A DNA stretch of 64,000 nucleotides from Iningainema tapete BLCC-T55 (GTDB lineage: Bacteria > Cyanobacteriota > Cyanobacteriia > Cyanobacteriales > Nostocaceae): assembly GCF_014698965.1 (NCBI RefSeq), contig NZ_JACXAE010000040.1, forward strand, positions 1-64,000, given 5' to 3'. Positions 49,738 through 59,959 of this stretch are shown piece by piece; within the stretch, counting starts at the first letter, position 1, and each line of letters starts with the position of its first letter. Position numbers and translations under genes: made by a program. The notes under the pieces are model-generated. The model searched no databases and had not been told where the DNA came from. It saw only the letters and a program-made list of their open reading frames with translations.

Positions 49738-50151
49738 CTATCCCATACCTCCGCAGCTATCCTGCTGTTCAATTCTTTGTTGAAGAACCTTGCCTTTCAA
49801 CTCCAAGTGGTACTCGGCTAACTGCCTGCCGAACTCCCGCAATATTTCATAGTTTTGTTTGGGCATTTGTCCAGCTGCTAACGCTCTTTGGGCGAACAGG
49901 GCGAGGGAGTGCAGATGTGCGCTCATGCGCCGTAGTTCACGCGCTACCTCTTGATTAATTTCTGGCATCTCAGGACGAGGAGCAAACTCGAAAGCACGTT
50001 TGCGCAGATAATCAGATAAAGTTTTCTCGCCTGACTGCGCTGTTCGCTTTGCCAAATCCTCCTTTTCAACTTGGGTAACCCGCATTCGGACGACTTGTGT
50101 CCGATAGCAAGAATTTTGCGATTGCTCTTGTCTCTGTGTATTTTTTTGCAT
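49738..50151 (-). CDS. MobC-like relaxosome accessory protein
   Basis: MRVTQVEKEDLAKRTAQSGEKTLSDYLRKRAFE and REFGRQLAEYHLELKGKVLQQR resemble MobC-type RHH proteins. Confidence 0.65.
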   Translation of the reverse strand: MQKNTQRQEQSQNSCYRTQVVRMRVTQVEKEDLAKRTAQSGEKTLSDYLRKRAFEFAPRPEMPEINQEVARELRRMSAHLHSLALFAQRALAAGQMPKQNYEILREFGRQLAEYHLELKGKVLQQRIEQQDSCGGMG

Positions 50152-50444
50152 TGTGTTTGAAAAACTACTTTTATTTAAAGTATTTGTACACTGTTAACAA
50201 CAAATCAATTGAGTAAAAATACTAGATAAAAATCAGGGGGGTTTGTTAAAAACTTCATAAATATCTTGAAATTATAAAGTTATTTTAAATCTAGATTTTT
50301 ACATCAATTTTGTTGTCTTTTTAGCTGCTTTTGCTATTACTAATTTCTCAAATGAAGTAGAAAAATTGGGTATTTCTCTGGCTGGATATTCTGTATACCT
50401 AAAGCTAGATGATCAGGCAAATAAGGTTTATAAAGGTTTCTGTC

Positions 50445-50489
50445 CGATTAAATTACGACTGGGATGCGATTAAATTACGACTTGCATCC
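50445..50489. repeat. Direct repeat CGATTAAATTACGACT x2 with nested inverted repeat GGATGC...GCATCC (oriT/regulatory candidate)
   Basis: Copies 50445-50460 and 50467-50482; GGATGC 50462-50467 and GCATCC 50484-50489. Confidence 0.6.
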
Positions 50490-50818
50490 GCCTCGGTGTT
50501 TTTCCAGAAAAATTTTTATTTAAAAGTTGAATTAGTTCCGAATTAATTACGCCTTAAATACGTCTTTTTGCTGAAGGAGTTTCTGTAATGAGATGTTTAT
50601 AGTGGATTTATTAATTAGGAATTCTCTGGTTTTCTATGCAAAAGATAAAATTAAAAGTAGTAAATAGCACTGAACATGGCGGAAGAAGGCGATAGTGTTC
50701 GCGTCCCTTGCGCGTGGGCGTGCGATTGAGAAGAGAAGAAAAGCGCTACAGCATAGTGGCAGATTGCTGTAGCTTCCATGCAGATAAGAAAGAAATACAG
50801 TAAAACGGTAGGAGTATA

Positions 50819-51196
50819 ATGATGAGCGAGGAAATTACACTTCATCTTAAAATACGAGTTCCTGTCGATTCCCCAGACAGTAAGCTGCTCAGTTTCTTGA
50901 AAGATAGCCGTACCTCAGCAACTCGGATGGTGTTAGAAGCAGTTCGTGCTTACTGGCTGCCCGTAGCTTGTGTTGGCAATAAACATCCTGAACGAACCAA
51001 GGCGATCGCTCACGAGTGTTTACGAACTTTGCAAATTCAGGAACGATATATTAGCACAGTATGCGAACTGGAAAGTTCCCAGGCATCTGTACCTGTTCAT
51101 TCCGATGTATCGCGTTCCAACCAGGAGTACCAAACCGAGAAGGGCGCTTGTAGTGAGCAACAGACTTTTTCCTCTCAGGAACCTCATTCATCTTGA
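50819..51196 (+). CDS. Small plasmid protein of unknown function
   Basis: ORF divergent from MobC; N-term LHLKIRVPVDSPDSKLLSFLKDSRTSATRMVLEAVRAYWLPVA. Confidence 0.55.
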   Translation: MMSEEITLHLKIRVPVDSPDSKLLSFLKDSRTSATRMVLEAVRAYWLPVACVGNKHPERTKAIAHECLRTLQIQERYISTVCELESSQASVPVHSDVSRSNQEYQTEKGACSEQQTFSSQEPHSS

Positions 51197-51513
51197 ATGG
51201 TCTAAGGATGCCTGAGCGGAATCGAATTAAGTAGGTGTGAGGATTATAACATAATTGTGTTCCTGTCAAATAGTGGGCAGGAACGCTTTCTCTAATTTCT
51301 TAATTTACATAAATATAAAGATATTGTTATAAAAGCTCTTTATGACTTGACATAAAAAGATAAATAGTAATAATAAGAGCTACTTATTAGAGTAGGCGTG
51401 ATTGTCATAGGGTGTTGATTCTTTGAAGGATGGAGAAGTTAGCGATCGCCCCTGTGCAGTTCACACACCTACAAAATGGTATTATTTGAAATGAACTAGC
51501 TTTTATTAAATTT

Positions 51514-51852
51514 ATGGATATAGATAAAGCCAAAGGGCGAATAATTTGGTGGCTTAAAAACGAATATATCGAATTTGATGAATCTGATTGTCAAGTCGAA
51601 TTGATGGAAAAGGTTAACAGTAAATATAAAGTTAAGATGATTGTGAACCATAGTGGTTCTGAATGGGTAGAAGCAACTTTAGCTGAAGATGGGTATTTTG
51701 ACAAGTATCAACTTTTTAGAAGAAATGAAGACGGCACACCTGTAGGATTAATATATTGCCCCCGACAAGTTAGCCAAAAAGAAGAATTGTTGTACTCAGG
51801 CTATTACAACTGGGAAACCCGGACTTGGAGTAGAAACAGCTATGACGCATAA
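51514..51852 (+). CDS. Small protein, first gene of TA-like pair
   Basis: 112-aa ORF overlapping the downstream HTH gene. Confidence 0.55.
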   Translation: MDIDKAKGRIIWWLKNEYIEFDESDCQVELMEKVNSKYKVKMIVNHSGSEWVEATLAEDGYFDKYQLFRRNEDGTPVGLIYCPRQVSQKEELLYSGYYNWETRTWSRNSYDA

Positions 51853-52192
51853 TCCCCACAGAGGCAGCGATGCTTTAGAATTCCTCAAATCAATTATCCC
51901 CGATACGCCCGAAAATCGTATAATCCAACAACAAGAGGCGATGCGAATTGAGCTAACTCAAGTTTTAAGAGATGCGCGTAAGATAAGTGGAAAAACTCAT
52001 GTCGAGATTGCATCTATTCTAGGGAAAGATCCTGAGTGGGTGAGACAGGCAGAAAATTGCAATTATCATCACACTTGGGATGAATTTATTGCCTATTTAT
52101 ATGCTGTAGGCGCAAACTTTGAACTGACTGTTACTGTGGGCAAACAGCAAATCAAACTTGATACAGACACTTTAAAAAAAATATCGGATTGA
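51842..52192 (+). CDS. XRE-like HTH antitoxin candidate
   Basis: VLRDARKISGKTHVEIASILGKDPEWVRQAENCNYHHTWDEFIAYLYAVGANFELTVTV. Confidence 0.6.
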   Translation: MTHNPHRGSDALEFLKSIIPDTPENRIIQQQEAMRIELTQVLRDARKISGKTHVEIASILGKDPEWVRQAENCNYHHTWDEFIAYLYAVGANFELTVTVGKQQIKLDTDTLKKISD

Positions 52193-52346
52193 TATTCTCC
52201 CAAGACTTTTGCAATCCCCTTTGTACGACAAGCGCGCATGTTATCGCCAACCTTGCTCCCGAACATACTTGAACGTAGACGGTAAATCCTTGGTTACTGA
52301 TAATATTGTAACGGTTTTTGATTTGCGGCATTACGGGAGAAAAGTT

Positions 52347-52802
52347 ATGAGCGTAACTTACATGGGGGGCTGTCAATGTGGACAAATCCGTTATGAAATC
52401 CGTGCTGAACCATTAACCCTCTACCTGTGCCATTGCAAGGAGTGCCAAAAACAATCGTCCAGCGCGTTTGGCATGTCTCTTACTGTACCACGAGATGCTG
52501 TTGTCATTGTTGAAGGACAGCCCAAAACTTGGACTCGTGGAGCCGATAGTGGACGTGAGGTAACTTGCTTGTTCTGCGATAACTGCGGAACGCGATTGTT
52601 TCATGAGCGGAGCTACAATCAACAAACCATTAACGTCAAAGCCGGAACGTTGGATGATACAAGTTGGTTGCGCCCTGTGGGCAACCTTTGGACACGCAGC
52701 GCTCAACCTTGGGTGATGATTTCCGACTCTATGCTTAATTATGAGGGACAGCCAGATGATGTGCGTCCTTTGTGGGAAAGATGGACACAACAGCATTCGT
52801 GA
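52347..52802 (+). CDS. GFA/CENP-V family zinc-binding protein
   Basis: GGCQCGQIRYEI, YLCHCKECQKQSSSAFG, CDNCGTRLF; likely start ATG 52347. Confidence 0.88.
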   Translation: MSVTYMGGCQCGQIRYEIRAEPLTLYLCHCKECQKQSSSAFGMSLTVPRDAVVIVEGQPKTWTRGADSGREVTCLFCDNCGTRLFHERSYNQQTINVKAGTLDDTSWLRPVGNLWTRSAQPWVMISDSMLNYEGQPDDVRPLWERWTQQHS

Positions 52803-52901
52803 ACTGCTGTTCGGGTGACAATTTTGTCAGTAGTCGAGCTTAAAATGAGCATGGTGGACTGAATTTGACAATTAATGGTTGTCATCTGAGGTTGATTTCT
52901 C

Positions 52902-53429
52902 ATGCAAAAGTTAAGATTTGTGACTCAACGACTGGAATTAGTCGCCCTCTACCCAGAATTGGCAAGGGCTGCAGTAGATAATAGGATTCAGCTTGCCCAA
53001 TTGCTAAATGCCAAAGTACCAGAAGAATTTCCCCCGGAAATTATGGCGGATGTTATGGAAATATTTGCTCAGAAACTTGAAGCCGATCCAGGATTGGTGG
53101 GATGGTGGGGATGGTATCTGGTGTTGAACGAACTCGATCTTGAGCGGGTACTGATTGGTTGTGCAGGTTTTAATGGCTACCCGGATGCGGAGGGCAATCT
53201 TTTACTGGGCTATAGCGTGCTGGATGTCTACCAGGGTAAAGGTTATGCCAGCGAAGCTGTTGGAGGATTACTACATTGGGCGTTTGAGCAACCGCAGGTG
53301 ATGGGTGTGATGGCAGAAACTTTCCCCAACCATATTGCATCAATTCGGGTAATGGAGAAAAATAGTATGGTGTTGCTGGGTGAAGGTAGTGATTCGGGAA
53401 CGGTGAGGTATGGGATTGGACGTTCTTAG
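52902..53429 (+). CDS. GNAT-family N-acetyltransferase
   Basis: LLLGYSVLDVYQGKGYASEAVGGLLHWAFEQ...IRVMEKNSM. Confidence 0.88.
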   Translation: MQKLRFVTQRLELVALYPELARAAVDNRIQLAQLLNAKVPEEFPPEIMADVMEIFAQKLEADPGLVGWWGWYLVLNELDLERVLIGCAGFNGYPDAEGNLLLGYSVLDVYQGKGYASEAVGGLLHWAFEQPQVMGVMAETFPNHIASIRVMEKNSMVLLGEGSDSGTVRYGIGRS

Positions 53430-53572
53430 GATGAGCGATCGCTCCTGCTTAGTTCACAATTAGCGATTAACTCTGTTTGGCAAAAATGGGTGTTGATTTT
53501 AGAGCCTGTACCGAAAGTGACAGGGTAATATTGCATTCATTGGGTAGGTAGCGCTACCTAAAAAACCTGAGC

Positions 53573-53704
53573 TTATTTGCCTGCCTCAATAATTTCAATG
53601 ATTTGTAAACAAACCTGAGAACCAAGCAGTATAAGCATTATTGACACTGCATAAGTAATTGTTAGGAATTGGAGTGCTGTCTCAAAAGAAATAAAGTGGT
53701 TCAT
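53573..53704 (-). CDS. 43-aa single-TM small protein
   Basis: MNHFISFETALQFLTITYAVSIMLILLGSQVCLQIIEIIEAGK; AGGAG Shine-Dalgarno just upstream of ATG. Confidence 0.5.
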   Translation of the reverse strand: MNHFISFETALQFLTITYAVSIMLILLGSQVCLQIIEIIEAGK

Positions 53705-53937
53705 TTTCTACTCCTAAAAATCAAGTTAATGTAAAACTTGTCTACTTTTTCAATAGGGATTGCTAACATCAACTTATGCAGATGCCTTAATTGACTGTAG
53801 CTTGTCAGGATAACGGATTCGGTGGTATGGATAGAACAAGCGTCATGTGAGCAACTAAGCAGTGAAACTTGGAAGTTTGACGCTGTGGGTGGATAGCAGT
53901 ACTCAGTTGGATTATAAAAGATGTTAAAGGAGAAAGT

Positions 53938-54357
53938 ATGAGCAACGACCCAAAACATCTTCATAATCTTTCTGAATGGGTGTTATTTACAGATGCGTCA
54001 ACACAACCACTCACTGTAAAAAGTTTTCTTAGTAAAGTCAGGACTGCTGATCGACCTTTTATTAGAATCTATGTTTATCCTCGTAAAAAATATCGATATT
54101 GCGTAGAATGTGATTTACTAGAAGGGCTTAAAGTAGGTAATAACATTGGCTTTACCGAGTTAGGAATTACTAAAGTTGAGCAAATTATGACTTGTTTTCC
54201 CCATAAAACCCAAGTCCTTTTTCGTGCTGGCAATTGTTATGTATATGCCCGTTACCTAAACTTGGAAGATGCAATCTGTGTGGCTAACTCGCTTGCCGCG
54301 CTAGCTGAGGTAGGAGGTATGTGGGACAGTCGGGATAATATACCCGGCTATCGGTAG
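53938..54357 (+). CDS. Hypothetical protein
   Basis: 139-aa ORF with GGAGAAAG upstream of the ATG. Confidence 0.6.
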   Translation: MSNDPKHLHNLSEWVLFTDASTQPLTVKSFLSKVRTADRPFIRIYVYPRKKYRYCVECDLLEGLKVGNNIGFTELGITKVEQIMTCFPHKTQVLFRAGNCYVYARYLNLEDAICVANSLAALAEVGGMWDSRDNIPGYR

Positions 54358-54554
54358 GTATGTAAGCGTTCGGGGTGCGTTCTCACTTTTATGTTGTCAG
54401 GTGGAAGGAAATTGGGTAGCCATTGAGATACTCGCATTTGCGGGTGTAAAGTTATGTTACGCAGATGTTTGAAAATCCTTGATTTTACGTTGTTTCAATA
54501 CTGAATCGAGCGTGTCCCTTCCTGTAAAAACATCCCCTAAAAAGATCAAAGTAC

Positions 54555-54705
54555 TTAGATTTCACTCCGCACTTCCTCAATGGGTTCAAGATCAACACCC
54601 TCTAATTCTGCCAATTTCTTCTTCGCAAACTCCCGCACTGGCTCATCTGGGTCATTCTCTGCTCTGTCGCGCAAAAGTGGTAAAATCAAGGGATAGACCG
54701 CTTTC
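54555..54705 (-). pseudogene. C-terminal fragment of a HEAT-repeat protein
   Basis: Minus-strand reading LLRDRAENDPDEPVREFAKKKLAELEGVDLEPIEEVRSEI* without a full ORF. Confidence 0.35.
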
Positions 54706-55347
54706 TCCCCTAAACGCAAGTGCGTTCGTTATTGCTGCGTCGAGTGTGAGGTGACTGGGATAGAATCCGTGCGCTCGCTGCTCCTGCTCACAAATCCTAG
54801 ATAGCCCAAGAACAGCATCAACCCGACTAGAGTGGCAATCTGAATAGATTTTTCAATTGTGTTCAAGCTACGCAGAAACTTGTCCATTGGAATCCTCTCT
54901 ATCAAGTTATAATCTCGTTTCGTGGGTAACTACAACACCGATATCTACATTTTCGTAAAACTTGCGCTTGCTTTTAGTTGTCTTCTGGCATAAGTATATG
55001 AATGGAAGTAGACAAGCCTTTATTCTAGATAATGAATTGTTGGGCAAGCATCCACAGTCGAGCAACAAGCTGCCATGCCTTGAGATGTACACGCTTCATA
55101 TTGCACGCTCACTTAACTGCGCTCGCCCGACGCACAGTCTCACTCTCGCCCTTATCACGCGACTACGTACAAAGTGTTGTTAGCGCTTTATCAACACATC
55201 GCTATACGGTTGTGCATCGTTAATCAAAAAAATTAATGTTCTAAATATCCCATTTTTTCAGAATTTTGACTTGAAAAGAGTCAAGTCATACTTTTATACC
55301 TAGTTTTTTAATTCAAGACTCATTGAAGCTCATTACCACAAAACTTT

Positions 55348-55833
55348 ATGAGGCAATGGCATTTAAGCTGGCAAGAAATGTTTGCGGTTTCGCACCGTGA
55401 AGTTGTTATACATGATGGTAAGCACAAGCATAGAGCAGATTTATGCTTACCTCAACCAGATGGTAGCCTGCTCATAGTTGAGTTTCAACACAGTAGCATT
55501 AGCGTTGATCATACCCGCGCTCGTGAGCAGTTCTACACTCAAGTTGGTCATTTGCTTTGGGTTTTTGATGCCAGGGCGTTCCACATTCGGCTAGAACCAA
55601 TATCCTCAAATAGGGATATTTATAAATTCATTTGGTCCCCACCACGCAAATCACTATGGACAATTAACAGCTGCTTAGCTTTTGACTTTGGTCACGTAGT
55701 ATTGTTAATTGCCGAAGCTAATCAACGCAATGGTAAGCGTAACCCTTGTGGGGGTTGGGGTTGGCTTTATCGTAGACAAGAATTTGCGACTATGTTGCAT
55801 AAGTTTATAGAGCAGTTCACATGCTTACAGTAG
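55348..55833 (+). CDS. CoiA-like nuclease-domain protein, possibly N-terminally truncated
   Basis: VVIHDGKHKHRADLCLPQPDGSLLIVEFQHSSISVDHTRAREQFY. Confidence 0.6.
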   Translation: MRQWHLSWQEMFAVSHREVVIHDGKHKHRADLCLPQPDGSLLIVEFQHSSISVDHTRAREQFYTQVGHLLWVFDARAFHIRLEPISSNRDIYKFIWSPPRKSLWTINSCLAFDFGHVVLLIAEANQRNGKRNPCGGWGWLYRRQEFATMLHKFIEQFTCLQ

Positions 55834-56830
55834 CAAACCCTTGTGGGAGATAAAAACAAGGAGATTACCCCAAAGGGGAAGTCAAAGGTCTAAGGTAACA
55901 ACTCAAAATTAAGATGTTTTGAATGCGTGATTTTTGATTTTTGAATTCTCGCGCAGCGAGTGGAGTGCGCTTGTCTCTGTATGCCTTGAAGCTGGTTACG
56001 AAAGCATAAATTGCTCACGCGACTGTTTAAAATTTATACCTTAATAGTCACTGTCAGCCACACACATTCCTCTACATTTAATACCGTTCGTAGCTGTACG
56101 CTGACAATGAGAACATAAAACTTTTTCGTTTTCTGTTTCTTGATTGAGCTTTTTATTAGTGCAAGGCTGTAAGTCGTCTTTTTCGGTTTGGAGTTTTACA
56201 GTCATAAGGGTGGAGGAAATGAATGCGGTTTACATGTTTACTAATTATTGCGATTAGTCGCGCTCATCTAAACTAAATCCGCGCTAATTATCATTTGATG
56301 AGTGCAGCATAGCACTGATTATTATCATATTTCATCACCACGCGCGTTCGCGATTGAGTCCGGCTAAACCATTACCAATCGCATTCCCCTACTCCAAATC
56401 CCAAACGGTAAATACAACCTGAGTCGTATCGGTTGGTCAAGCGTGCAAATACATAGACGTTTACGCCACGGACGCAGTAGTCCCAATGTATGAATGCAAC
56501 AAGTGTTAGAGTCGCACGAGCGCAAAGAGCGCTTTGTCCAAGCATCGGTTGTGTTGAGTGCCAGTAGGGTACATTCGCGCTTCTATTTCATGAACGGTCA
56601 ACTACGAGTTATCACGTAAACATTCCGTCAATCCTTACACGTTTTTCATGCCAGAATTGGTAGTTGAGCGCAATTTAAGGAGCGTTCTGGTGAGTGAAAG
56701 TTATCAGCCGGGGGTGGTTTAATGGTTCAGAATATAGTGCGACAATGACGATTTTCACACCACTTAGAATGTAAAATACATATATTATCAGATCCGCCCC
56801 CACTCGTAAACCAGCCCTCCTGCTTTCTAT

Positions 56831-57823
56831 ATGACGAATATCCATCCAGAAAATATAAGCGTTCTAGAAAACTCGTTCGCCTTAGCCATAGGGGAAGACT
56901 TCACTCTAGAAAATGACCCAGATGTGGTGGAGCAGCTGATTGGGGATAAGCGATCGCCTAATACTAAGCGTGAGTACCAAAAAGACTTGCGAGACTTTTT
57001 TCTGTACAGTGCCAAAAAAGAACCCAGCAGGGATTTGGTTTTAGAGTTTCTTCACTTAGAGCAGCGTCACGCTGTTGCTCTGGTTTTCAAGTACAAAGCG
57101 CACCTAATTAAGAAAAAACTAGCAGAAGCGACAGTGAACCGCCGTCTTAGTGCTATCAAGTCAATGGTGGAGATGGGGCGACGGTTGGGGGTGTGCAATT
57201 TCTCCTTAGATGATGTGAAGGGGGAGAAAGTTGAAGTTTACCGCGATACTAAAGGCATTCCACCAACTGAATATGCCAAAGTCATCGCTCTAGTTGACCG
57301 CAACACTCTTAAAGGTAAGCGAGACTATGCAATTCTAAGGTTACTTTGGGATCTGGCATTGAGACGCAATGAAATAGTTAATTTAAATGTAGGTGACTTT
57401 AATGCCAAGGAGAAAACTCTAGCCATTCTGGGTAAGGGCAAAGGGACTCAAAAACAAGTCATTGATTTGTCGGAGAGAACTGTAGACGCTCTAGCCACTT
57501 GGTTGAAAGCTTGTAAGAAAAAACGTAACGATGATCCCATGTTTACGGTGCTTGCCTATCACAAAAACGGTGAACGAATAACTGGGGAGGCAATTAGGCG
57601 ATTGGTAGATGGACTTTGTAAGCAAGCTGGAATTACTAAAAAAATGTCACCGCATCGCATCCGCCACAGTGCGATTACAACTGTATTGGATCAGAACAAT
57701 GGTAACTACCGTGCTACCCAAAGATTTAGCCGACACGCTCAGGTGCAGACGGTGTTGAAATATGATGACAATCGTCAAAACTTACAGAAACAGATGAGTG
57801 ACAAGATATCGGATCTAATTTAG
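56831..57823 (+). CDS. Tyrosine recombinase (XerC/D-like integrase)
   Basis: LWDLALRRNEIVNL (Arg I), SPHRIRHSAITTVLD (HxxR), FSRHAQVQTVLKYDDNR (His, Tyr). Confidence 0.9.
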   Translation: MTNIHPENISVLENSFALAIGEDFTLENDPDVVEQLIGDKRSPNTKREYQKDLRDFFLYSAKKEPSRDLVLEFLHLEQRHAVALVFKYKAHLIKKKLAEATVNRRLSAIKSMVEMGRRLGVCNFSLDDVKGEKVEVYRDTKGIPPTEYAKVIALVDRNTLKGKRDYAILRLLWDLALRRNEIVNLNVGDFNAKEKTLAILGKGKGTQKQVIDLSERTVDALATWLKACKKKRNDDPMFTVLAYHKNGERITGEAIRRLVDGLCKQAGITKKMSPHRIRHSAITTVLDQNNGNYRATQRFSRHAQVQTVLKYDDNRQNLQKQMSDKISDLI

Positions 57824-57899
57824 TTTGGATGCTATTGCCATTCCATCAAACGTTTTGGATACTATAGTAGCAATACGCATGACGAAAATTCCCGTGATA

Positions 57900-58160
57900 T
57901 TTCTTTGACAAGAGCGATTACTTTAATCCTAAAGCAGTAGATGAAGCTTACTTTGAACTAGCGTTGTCTGTGCAAAATGCCGGATTTGAAACTGCTGTCA
58001 TTTCTAATGAATCGCTCTCGACCAGTTCACCTTATATTAGTCCTATTCTTTGTAATAACTTAGATGTAGTTTACAGAGGTTGGATGCTTTCGTCGTATGA
58101 TTACAATTTACTACTAAATGAAATTGGCTTCGGGGCAAGTTTCAGACCTTGTAGGATGGT
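57900..58160 (+). pseudogene. Fragment of an ATP-grasp-type protein (tentative)
   Basis: FNPKAVDEAYFELALSVQNAGFETAVISNESLSTSSPYISPILCNNLDVVYRGWMLSSYDYNLLLNEI; no full-length ORF. Confidence 0.3.
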
Positions 58161-58337
58161 CTGCTGAACGTTTTGCACGCTGCTTGGTTGGGCAACAGTT
58201 AAAATAAAGAAGCGCCAACTTGGTCGCAATAATGGTGACTTTAGCACACTACTGCTCTTTATGTGCGATCGGCTTTGCCGCTGCGCTCCCTTGCATCGTC
58301 ACTTTAATTCGTGCAGCCATTCGAGCGAACGCGCTTA

Positions 58338-58751
58338 TTAATCTGTAACCTGCCTTCTAGTGGACTTAATCTGTCCCCGCTTGCTTTTGCTGTCAAGACG
58401 CTTTTTTTGAGAACTGCGAGTTGGTTTGGTAGGTTTGCGTTTTATCTTTACTACAGCGACGCTTTTAATAAGTTCTTGAAGTCGTCTCAATGCCTCTTCT
58501 TTGTTCTGCTCCTGGGTTCGGTGTTCTTGGGACTTGAGGACAATAACTCCGTCTTGGGTAATACGTCGATCATTTAACTTCAAAAGCTGTTCTTTATAAT
58601 GGTCGGGTAATGATGAAGCCCCAATGTCAAAGCGCAAATGGATAGCGGTGGAAACCTTGTTGACGTTTTGACCTCCAGCCCCAGATGAGCGAATTGCGTT
58701 AATTTCAATCTCGCTATCGGGGATGATAACTTTGGTAGAAATTTGCAGCAT
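58338..58751 (-). CDS. arfB: ArfB-like peptidyl-tRNA hydrolase/ribosome rescue factor
   Basis: RSSGAGGQNVNKVSTAIHLRFDI GGQ motif, ITQDGVIVLKSQEHRTQEQNKEEALRRL, basic C-terminal tail. Confidence 0.9.
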   Translation of the reverse strand: MLQISTKVIIPDSEIEINAIRSSGAGGQNVNKVSTAIHLRFDIGASSLPDHYKEQLLKLNDRRITQDGVIVLKSQEHRTQEQNKEEALRRLQELIKSVAVVKIKRKPTKPTRSSQKKRLDSKSKRGQIKSTRRQVTD

Positions 58752-58832
58752 ATAGCTTATTCTACATCAAAGGTTGTGCGAACGGCTCCTAGATGACTTG
58801 CTACAATGGTATTAGAAATATAAGCGCGTAGT

Positions 58833-59117
58833 ATGGCAAAGAAGGATGCTCCACTTACTGGGGAAGCGCTAATTAAAGAAGTTTGTCGAAGGATTCGAGT
58901 AGCACGTAGCTACTGGGATGCTCATAATAACGCTGCTTGTCGGGGGGAACGTGAACGTGCGCTAGCCCTTTACAATAAGCTCTCTGAGGAACAAAAAGAG
59001 CAGATTCCACAAGTGTTACGGGTGTGGCTACGCTATCGTAGCGAGAAATACTTTGGCGCACACCGAACGCCACCCAAGTCAGCACGAAAATCAAGCCGAG
59101 CGAACCCAGGGAAATAG
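58833..59117 (+). CDS. Small basic hypothetical protein
   Basis: 94-aa ORF, MAKKDAPLTGEALIKEVCRRIRVARSYWDAHNNAACRGERERALALYNKLSEEQKEQIPQVLRVWLRYRSEKYFG. Confidence 0.6.
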   Translation: MAKKDAPLTGEALIKEVCRRIRVARSYWDAHNNAACRGERERALALYNKLSEEQKEQIPQVLRVWLRYRSEKYFGAHRTPPKSARKSSRANPGK

Positions 59118-59128
59118 CGAACTGTTGA

Positions 59129-59716
59129 TTATTTTACGGGGTGATACAGTTTATCCTTCTCCTCATAGCGCCACCCCATGCCACTGGGATCTCGATCCTT
59201 GCACCACCGGATAAACTCCTCTGGACTCAAGTTTTCACGCTTATTACGTAGAGTCGCAGGATCGCTAACTAACCGCAACGCTAAATTTTTCTCCTCAAAA
59301 GGTTGAAGTTGGGGAGCTTCCCTTTGATAGTACTGATTGGGGTATCGGGATGAAGAGCGTCTAGGTCCTGAGTTGTTACGCAGAACCATGATTGCTCCTT
59401 CGAGTTGTGCAAGCTTCGTTGTCACTACTTCTAGCTTCTGTTCCAAGTTAGTCAAGCGATTGCCAGTGTTTTCTGCACTACTTTCTACACGCCCTTCTAT
59501 ACTATTTACCCTTTGCTCCAATTCGGCTTCAATTTTGTGTAGACGAGTTTCTACACGGTTTTCTGTATCATCAGCTAAATCGCCCAGAACATGATGTAAT
59601 CCCTTGATGACTAAATCTGTGGCGGTGGTATTACGAGTTCGTGCAGCAGTACGGAGTGCATCAGCTAGTTTTTTGGGCAGTTTGAAGTTAATTGATTCTC
59701 GTTCAACTTTTGCCAT
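59129..59716 (-). CDS. RHH DNA-binding protein with coiled coil
   Basis: MAKVERESINFKLPKKLADALRTAARTRNTTATDLVIKGL followed by heptad-like region. Confidence 0.65.
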   Translation of the reverse strand: MAKVERESINFKLPKKLADALRTAARTRNTTATDLVIKGLHHVLGDLADDTENRVETRLHKIEAELEQRVNSIEGRVESSAENTGNRLTNLEQKLEVVTTKLAQLEGAIMVLRNNSGPRRSSSRYPNQYYQREAPQLQPFEEKNLALRLVSDPATLRNKRENLSPEEFIRWCKDRDPSGMGWRYEEKDKLYHPVK

Positions 59717-59959
59717 GTCTACACCACTTTATACACTTTGGTGTAGATTGTAAGCTTGATCGCCACGCTACTAACGAGTAGAAATGTGCTTTTTCTCAAA
59801 AATTTCGTTTGTGTACCTCTTTTAGGGCGTTCAATCTCACGAGGGGGCATTAATTGATTTCGGAGTAAATTTTGGATGCTGCTTTGCTTGGTGTGGCGGT
59901 TTTTGGGTAAGGTGTGTTACTGAAGAAGAAATTAGTAGTGCAAACTATACTAGGAAAAA

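Noticed and set aside
47993-49783. Plus-strand Ser-rich ORFs (SSSSSNKSSSKSSRSLSRSRSSSSSSKSS)
   Set aside because: Antisense of the acidic Asp/Glu-rich segment of the 47417-49714 gene.
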